From assembly GCA_038227745.1 (NCBI GenBank), contig JBBRPS010000452.1, forward strand, positions 1 to 8,545: 8,545 bases of DNA. The letters are read 5' to 3'. Origin of the DNA: DASPXY01 sp038227745 (lineage in GTDB: Bacteria; Planctomycetota; Planctomycetia; Gemmatales; Gemmataceae). The notes below the pieces were generated by a model. It was given only the letters and a program-made list of their open reading frames with translations. It did no database searches and was not told the origin of the DNA. Below are positions 5,581-8,545 of this stretch, one piece after another; position 1 is the stretch's first letter; each line of letters starts with the position of its first letter. A program made the translations under genes and the position numbers.

Positions 5581-7074
5581 CTATTTCTCGCCTTCATACA
5601 GGCGGGCCAGCTCCACCAGCGTCCGCACCCCGTAGCCCGTGCCGCCCCCGTCTTGCGTCGCGCTCTCGTGTTCGGCCCAGGCGGGGCCGGCGATGTCGAG
5701 GTGGACCCACGGCACGTCGCCGACGAACTCCTGCAGGAGCTTGGCCGCCGTGATCGCCCCGCCGTAGCGCGTGCCGCCGGTGTTCTTCATGTCGGCGACC
5801 TGGCTCTTGATCAGTTCGCCGTAGTGTGGGAACATCGGCAGCGGCCAGGCCTTCTCGCCGGCCCGCCGCCCCGCCTCCAGCACGCGCTCGCGCCAGGCGT
5901 CGTCGTTGGCCATCACGCCCGCCACCTCGACGCCCAGCGCCACCATGCACGCCCCCGTCAGCGTCGCCAGATCGACGAGGTGGTTCACCTTCTGGTCCAC
6001 CGCATAGGCTAGCGCGTCGGCCAGGATCAGGCGCCCCTCGGCATCGGTGTTGAGGATCTCGATGGTCTTGCCGTTGCGGGTGTGCAGCACGTCGCCGAGT
6101 TTCATGGCCCGGCCGCCCGGCAGGTTCTCCACGAGCGGCAGGTAGCCGTTCACGTTGACCGGCAACTGCAATTCGGCGATGGCGGTGATGGCCCCGAGGA
6201 CTGCCGCCGCCCCGGCCATGTCGCACTTCATGTCGATCATTTGCTCGTTGGTCTTGAGCGATAGGCCGCCGCTGTCGAAGGTCACGCCCTTGCCCACCAG
6301 CCCGAGAGTCCGCCCGACCGGCCCGCGGCGGTAGCGCAGGGCGACGAAGCGCGGCGGCCGGTCCGAGCCGCGCGCGACGCCGAGGAGAGCCCCCATGCGC
6401 TCGGCCTCGATCTGGCGCTCGTCCAGGACCGTGCATTCCACGCCGGCCTCGCGGGCGACGTGGACGGCGCGTTCGGCGAAGGTCTCCGGGTACAGGTCGC
6501 ACGGCGGCAGGTTGACCAGCTCACGCGCGAGGTAGACGGCACGGGCGACTGCTTCGCCGCGGCGCGCCCCGCGCTGCACCTCGCCGGCCGGTGCGGACAC
6601 GGCGACCAGGCACAATTCCCCGGGCGGGAAGCGGTCCGGCTTGCTCTTGCGCAGGCCCGGTCCCTGCGAGCCCTGGCCGACGCCGACGACGGCCGCCACC
6701 GCGACGTCTTCCCAGTTGAGGCCGCGCGGTGGCTCCGGGAGGGCGATGGCGATGCGGCCAACCTCCTTGCCGGTCAGGGAGCGGGTCGCGCAGGCGAAAG
6801 CGTTGGTCAGCGCCGCGCAGTCGGTCTCGGCACGCTTGCCCAGGCCGACGACGAGCACGCGACGGGCGGCAACGCCCTTGAGGTCGCGCAGGGGCATCAG
6901 TTCGAGGGGTTTGCCGGTGATGTACTCGGCCTGCCTGAGCTGTGCCAGGGTGCCGCCGAGCTTCGCATCGAGCTGGGCGATGTCGGCGGGGAGGTCGTCA
7001 CCCTCCCATACGCCCACGATCAGCCAGTCGGCCTGCACTTCGGAGAGCGGGGTGAACTGGGTGGAGGTTTGCAT
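5581..7074 (-). CDS. pepA: Leucyl aminopeptidase (M17 family)
   Basis: This cytosolic two-metal enzyme removes N-terminal residues, preferably Leu and other hydrophobic ones, from peptides; the family works as a hexamer. The 497 residues match the family's usual length. The N-terminal macro-like domain covers about 1-165 (ADWLIVGVWEGDDL, RRVLVVGLGK), and the catalytic domain follows (RELVNLPPCDLYPETFAE). All key residues of E. coli PepA are present at a constant offset of 8: Lys262, Asp267, Asp285, Asp344 and Glu346 as metal ligands, and Lys274 and Arg348 as catalytic residues, within GKGVTFDSGGLSLK, CDMAG and the M17 signature NTDAEGRL (342-349). The start ATG fits the family N-terminus, but no ribosome binding site precedes it; heptamer repeats reach right up to the ATG. 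E. coli PepA also binds DNA; nothing here shows whether this one does. It lies downstream of, and separated by a terminator from, the gene at 7183-8340. Confidence 0.97.
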   Translation of the reverse strand: MQTSTQFTPLSEVQADWLIVGVWEGDDLPADIAQLDAKLGGTLAQLRQAEYITGKPLELMPLRDLKGVAARRVLVVGLGKRAETDCAALTNAFACATRSLTGKEVGRIAIALPEPPRGLNWEDVAVAAVVGVGQGSQGPGLRKSKPDRFPPGELCLVAVSAPAGEVQRGARRGEAVARAVYLARELVNLPPCDLYPETFAERAVHVAREAGVECTVLDERQIEAERMGALLGVARGSDRPPRFVALRYRRGPVGRTLGLVGKGVTFDSGGLSLKTNEQMIDMKCDMAGAAAVLGAITAIAELQLPVNVNGYLPLVENLPGGRAMKLGDVLHTRNGKTIEILNTDAEGRLILADALAYAVDQKVNHLVDLATLTGACMVALGVEVAGVMANDDAWRERVLEAGRRAGEKAWPLPMFPHYGELIKSQVADMKNTGGTRYGGAITAAKLLQEFVGDVPWVHLDIAGPAWAEHESATQDGGGTGYGVRTLVELARLYEGEK

Positions 7075-7095
7075 AGGAGTCAGGAGTCAGGAGTC
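7075..7095. repeat. Tandem heptamer repeat D, left block (AGGAGTC x3)
   Basis: Three perfect copies of AGGAGTC run from 7075 to 7095, followed by AGGGA. On the minus strand this puts GACTCCT repeats immediately before the pepA ATG, where a ribosome binding site would be expected. Confidence 0.85.
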
Positions 7096-7128
7096 AGGGA
7101 TCCGTTGCCAGGGGATAGTGAATAGAGA

Positions 7129-7156
7129 AAGCCCACGGGTAGCAACCCGTGGGCTT
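7129..7156 (-). terminator. Strong hairpin terminator after the unknown secreted-protein gene
   Basis: A perfect 12-bp stem (7129-7140 with 7145-7156, core GCCCACGGGT/ACCCGTGGGC) closes a four-base loop. On the minus strand it is followed by a pyrimidine tract TCTCTATTC after the stem's own TT, and it sits 26 bases past the TAG stop of the upstream gene. On the plus strand it is followed by CTTTTCT, so it may work both ways. It would insulate pepA from the upstream gene. Confidence 0.75.
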
Positions 7157-7159
7157 CTT

Positions 7160-7180
7160 TTCTGACTTCTGACTTCTGAT
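7160..7180. repeat. Tandem heptamer repeat D, right block (TTCTGAC-type x3)
   Basis: TTCTGAC, TTCTGAC and TTCTGAT follow one another at 7160-7180. Read on the minus strand they are GTCAGAA units, close relatives of the GTCAGGA phase of the block at 7075-7095. The two blocks flank the terminator hairpin. Confidence 0.8.
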
Positions 7181-7182
7181 TC

Positions 7183-8340
7183 CTACTGCGGCCGGTCCAG
7201 TTCCAGGCTCTCCTCCAGGTCGCGGATCAGACCGGGGTCGCGGCGGCGCACATCGTCCACCAGGCGCCGCGCCTCGGGCAGCGGGCAGCACAGGGCGTAA
7301 CGGAGGATGCCGCGGCGGACGATCGGCGTGTCGTGGCTGCGCTTGCCGTACTGCGCCAGCACCAGCGCCGTCAGGTCCCACATCTTCCCCTGCCGCAGGT
7401 CGTCGATCGCCAGGTCCGCGATCTCGCCGTCGGGGACCATCGCCGCCAGGCCGCGCAACACCTGCGTCTTCGTCTCGGCCGGCTTCCAGGCGTGATACAA
7501 GCGCAGCGCCCGCGCCGCGGAAAAGCGCTGCGTGAACGGCTTCTTGCTGTCGCCGACGATCGACACGACCAGGTCCCAGCCCTCGCGCGGCTTGAGGTGG
7601 ATGTAGCCGCTCAACAAGCCGTCGAGGGCCTGGGCGGTGCGGTCGGTCGGCCGCAGGATCATCTCGCGCAGCAGTTCGGCGTCGCGCTCGCCGCCGGCCG
7701 CCCCGAGGAGGAAGGCGTACAGGCCGAGGCGCTCCGACGGCGTCTTCGGGTTCTGCACCAGGCGGCGCAGCCGTTCGGCCGGCAGGTGCCGCGCCGCCTC
7801 GCCCACCTCCTGGTCGTTCGAGCGGGCGAATTCGAGGAAGGCATCGCTGGCGACCCGCTCGTCGGGACTGTCGAGGAAGTTGAAGAAGTAGAGCAGAGCC
7901 TGCGTCCGGTCCTTGCCCTTCACGGCAGTCACCCCTTCGAGGTACTTCAGGACGGCGTCGGAAGTGACGGCCGGCCCGCGGAAGGGGATGATCTTGCCGT
8001 CGGTCACCTTGCAGAAGATGACGAAGCGGGGCAGGTCCTTGGGGTCGAGAATGGGGATGTAAGCCGGCAGTTCGATGACCTTGCGGCCGGCAAGGACGGG
8101 GTCGGCCTTGAGCACGCGGTCGATCCGGAACTCGGTCAAGCCGGTGCCGGCGGGGACGCCAGGAGTATTGTCGAAGCGCGAGGCCACCGCGGTGCCGTAG
8201 AGCACCAGCTTGGCCTGGTCCATGTCCTGCGAGAGCGCCTGCCGGCCGCCGAGGCCCATGCACAGGCTGCACGCCGGCGCGGGGCGGGCGAGGTGGAACA
8301 GGGCCAGCAGCCCCAGCGCTGCGCACACGGATCGTCTCAT
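7183..8340 (-). CDS. Secreted protein of unknown function: TIMP/netrin-like N domain plus HEAT-like helices
   Basis: I do not recognise a named family. The 385-residue protein starts with a signal peptide ending APA before CSLCMG (Cys24, Cys27), so cleavage would leave Cys at or near the N-terminus. Residues about 40-135 look like a small beta domain: AKLVLYGTAVASRF, TEFRIDRVLKADPVLAGRKVIELP, RFVIFCKV. This order (N-terminal C-x-x-C, then a G-T-V strand, then a F-R-V-x-R-V-x-K strand) resembles bacterial TIMP/netrin-type modules. Residues about 145-380 are helical, with repeated A/L-rich helix pairs (VASDAFLEFARSND, RFSAARALRLYHAW, RRGILRYALCCPLPEARRLVDDV) suggestive of HEAT repeats. No catalytic motif is seen. 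GGAGGAG six bases upstream fixes ATG 8340 over an in-frame start at 8406 that would bury the signal peptide. Existence is certain; the domain calls are pattern recognition only. Confidence 0.8.
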   Translation of the reverse strand: MRRSVCAALGLLALFHLARPAPACSLCMGLGGRQALSQDMDQAKLVLYGTAVASRFDNTPGVPAGTGLTEFRIDRVLKADPVLAGRKVIELPAYIPILDPKDLPRFVIFCKVTDGKIIPFRGPAVTSDAVLKYLEGVTAVKGKDRTQALLYFFNFLDSPDERVASDAFLEFARSNDQEVGEAARHLPAERLRRLVQNPKTPSERLGLYAFLLGAAGGERDAELLREMILRPTDRTAQALDGLLSGYIHLKPREGWDLVVSIVGDSKKPFTQRFSAARALRLYHAWKPAETKTQVLRGLAAMVPDGEIADLAIDDLRQGKMWDLTALVLAQYGKRSHDTPIVRRGILRYALCCPLPEARRLVDDVRRRDPGLIRDLEESLELDRPQ

Positions 8341-8346
8341 GGACTT

Positions 8347-8353
8347 CTCCTCC
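8347..8353 (-). promoter_or_regulatory. Ribosome binding site of the unknown secreted-protein gene
   Basis: The minus strand reads GGAGGAG, six bases before ATG 8340. It is the best ribosome binding site in the window and decides the start. Confidence 0.75.
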
Positions 8354-8413
8354 GGTTTCAGCGGGCAGGGCGCCGCGCCGTAGATTGAGGCGGCGTGCAG
8401 GAACAAGATCCAG

Positions 8414-8460
8414 GTTTAGCCGCGAGCCTCGGGCGAGCGCGCTCGCCCGAGGCTCGCGGC
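8414..8460. repeat. Intergenic repeat A, two copies head to head (42-bp perfect palindrome)
   Basis: Bases 8419-8460 are a perfect palindrome with 21-bp arms and no spacer, centred between 8439 and 8440. The left copy (8414-8439) includes the GTTTAG tail and is the exact reverse complement of bases 1-26; the right copy (8440-8460) lacks the tail and runs into AGCGCG. The block lies 73 bases upstream of the secreted-protein start codon, which limits where that gene's promoter can be. Confidence 0.85.
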
Positions 8461-8492
8461 AGCGCGTTATGAGCGGGTGTAGCGGTTCGTGG

Positions 8493-8513
8493 CCGACTCG
8501 CTCCGCGAGTCGG
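8493..8513. repeat. Palindromic repeat B, first copy
   Basis: CCGACTCGC (8493-8501) and GCGAGTCGG (8505-8513) form a perfect 9-bp stem with loop TCC. No T-run follows, so it looks like a repeat rather than a terminator. Confidence 0.8.
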
Positions 8514-8529
8514 TGTGGGCGCCAATCCC

Positions 8530-8545
8530 CCGACTCGCGGAGCGA
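8530..8545. repeat. Palindromic repeat B, second copy in inverted orientation, cut by the window end
   Basis: CCGACTCGC (8530-8538), GGA and GCGA follow. The loop is GGA rather than TCC, so this is the reverse complement of the copy at 8493-8513. The last five stem bases would lie beyond the window. Confidence 0.65.

Noticed and set aside
7075..7180. CRISPR-like array from the heptamer repeats
   Set aside because: Units are 7 bases, directly adjacent with no spacers, and no cas genes are present.
7333..8388. Plus-strand open frame opposite the secreted-protein gene, and the minus-strand frame at 7094-8326
   Set aside because: Both overlap a gene that has a signal peptide and the best ribosome binding site in the window; their products are low-complexity Arg/Pro/Gly or Gln/Leu/Val mixtures.
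1..8439. Window as a composite transposon bounded by the inverted 26-bp repeats
   Set aside because: The inside holds ordinary housekeeping genes and no transposase, and the repeat occurs as a third copy in a palindrome. Chance placement of a common intergenic repeat, or a contig ending in a repeat, explains it better.

Overview
The window looks like chromosomal DNA of a high-GC, Gram-negative bacterium, most likely a planctomycete of the Gemmata/Gemmataceae type. This rests on very G+C-rich codon usage, lipid A genes using the LpxI branch, a short Wza-like export lipoprotein, a secreted PD40-type beta-propeller protein, and intergenic spaces filled with small palindromic repeats. The taxonomic call is inference; there is no rRNA or other marker gene here. 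All seven protein genes look intact.

Layout, left to right. (1) 1-2911, minus strand: a polysaccharide-export lipoprotein gene (2084-2911), then lpxD (925-1959) and lpxI (36-920). lpxD has its own sigma70-like promoter (2013-2041), a GTG start and a good ribosome binding site; lpxI follows it almost without a gap. (2) 2912-3147: a divergent intergenic region with a 51-bp compound palindrome. (3) 3148-5514, plus strand: an archaeal-type phosphoglucosamine mutase (glmM-like) and a secreted beta-propeller protein. (4) 5515-5580: a short convergent gap with a terminator-like hairpin. (5) 5581-8340, minus strand: the leucyl aminopeptidase gene pepA, preceded by a secreted protein of unknown function (7183-8340). 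Between these two lie a strong hairpin terminator and heptamer repeats. (6) 8341-8545: a leader, then a cluster of palindromic repeats, one of which recurs inverted at bases 1-26.

The left half forms an envelope theme. GlmM makes glucosamine-1-phosphate on the way to UDP-GlcNAc, from which lipid A synthesis starts. LpxD adds the second acyl chain and LpxI cleaves UDP-2,3-diacylglucosamine to lipid X. The Wza-like lipoprotein would take part in exporting another surface polysaccharide. The right half is cytosolic peptide turnover plus two exported proteins with no evident pathway link.

No defence system, mobile-element gene, CRISPR array or RNA gene was found. The least ordinary content is the set of at least four families of short palindromic or tandem repeats between genes, and the protein at 7183-8340, whose N-terminal half resembles a TIMP/netrin-type domain joined to HEAT-like helices.
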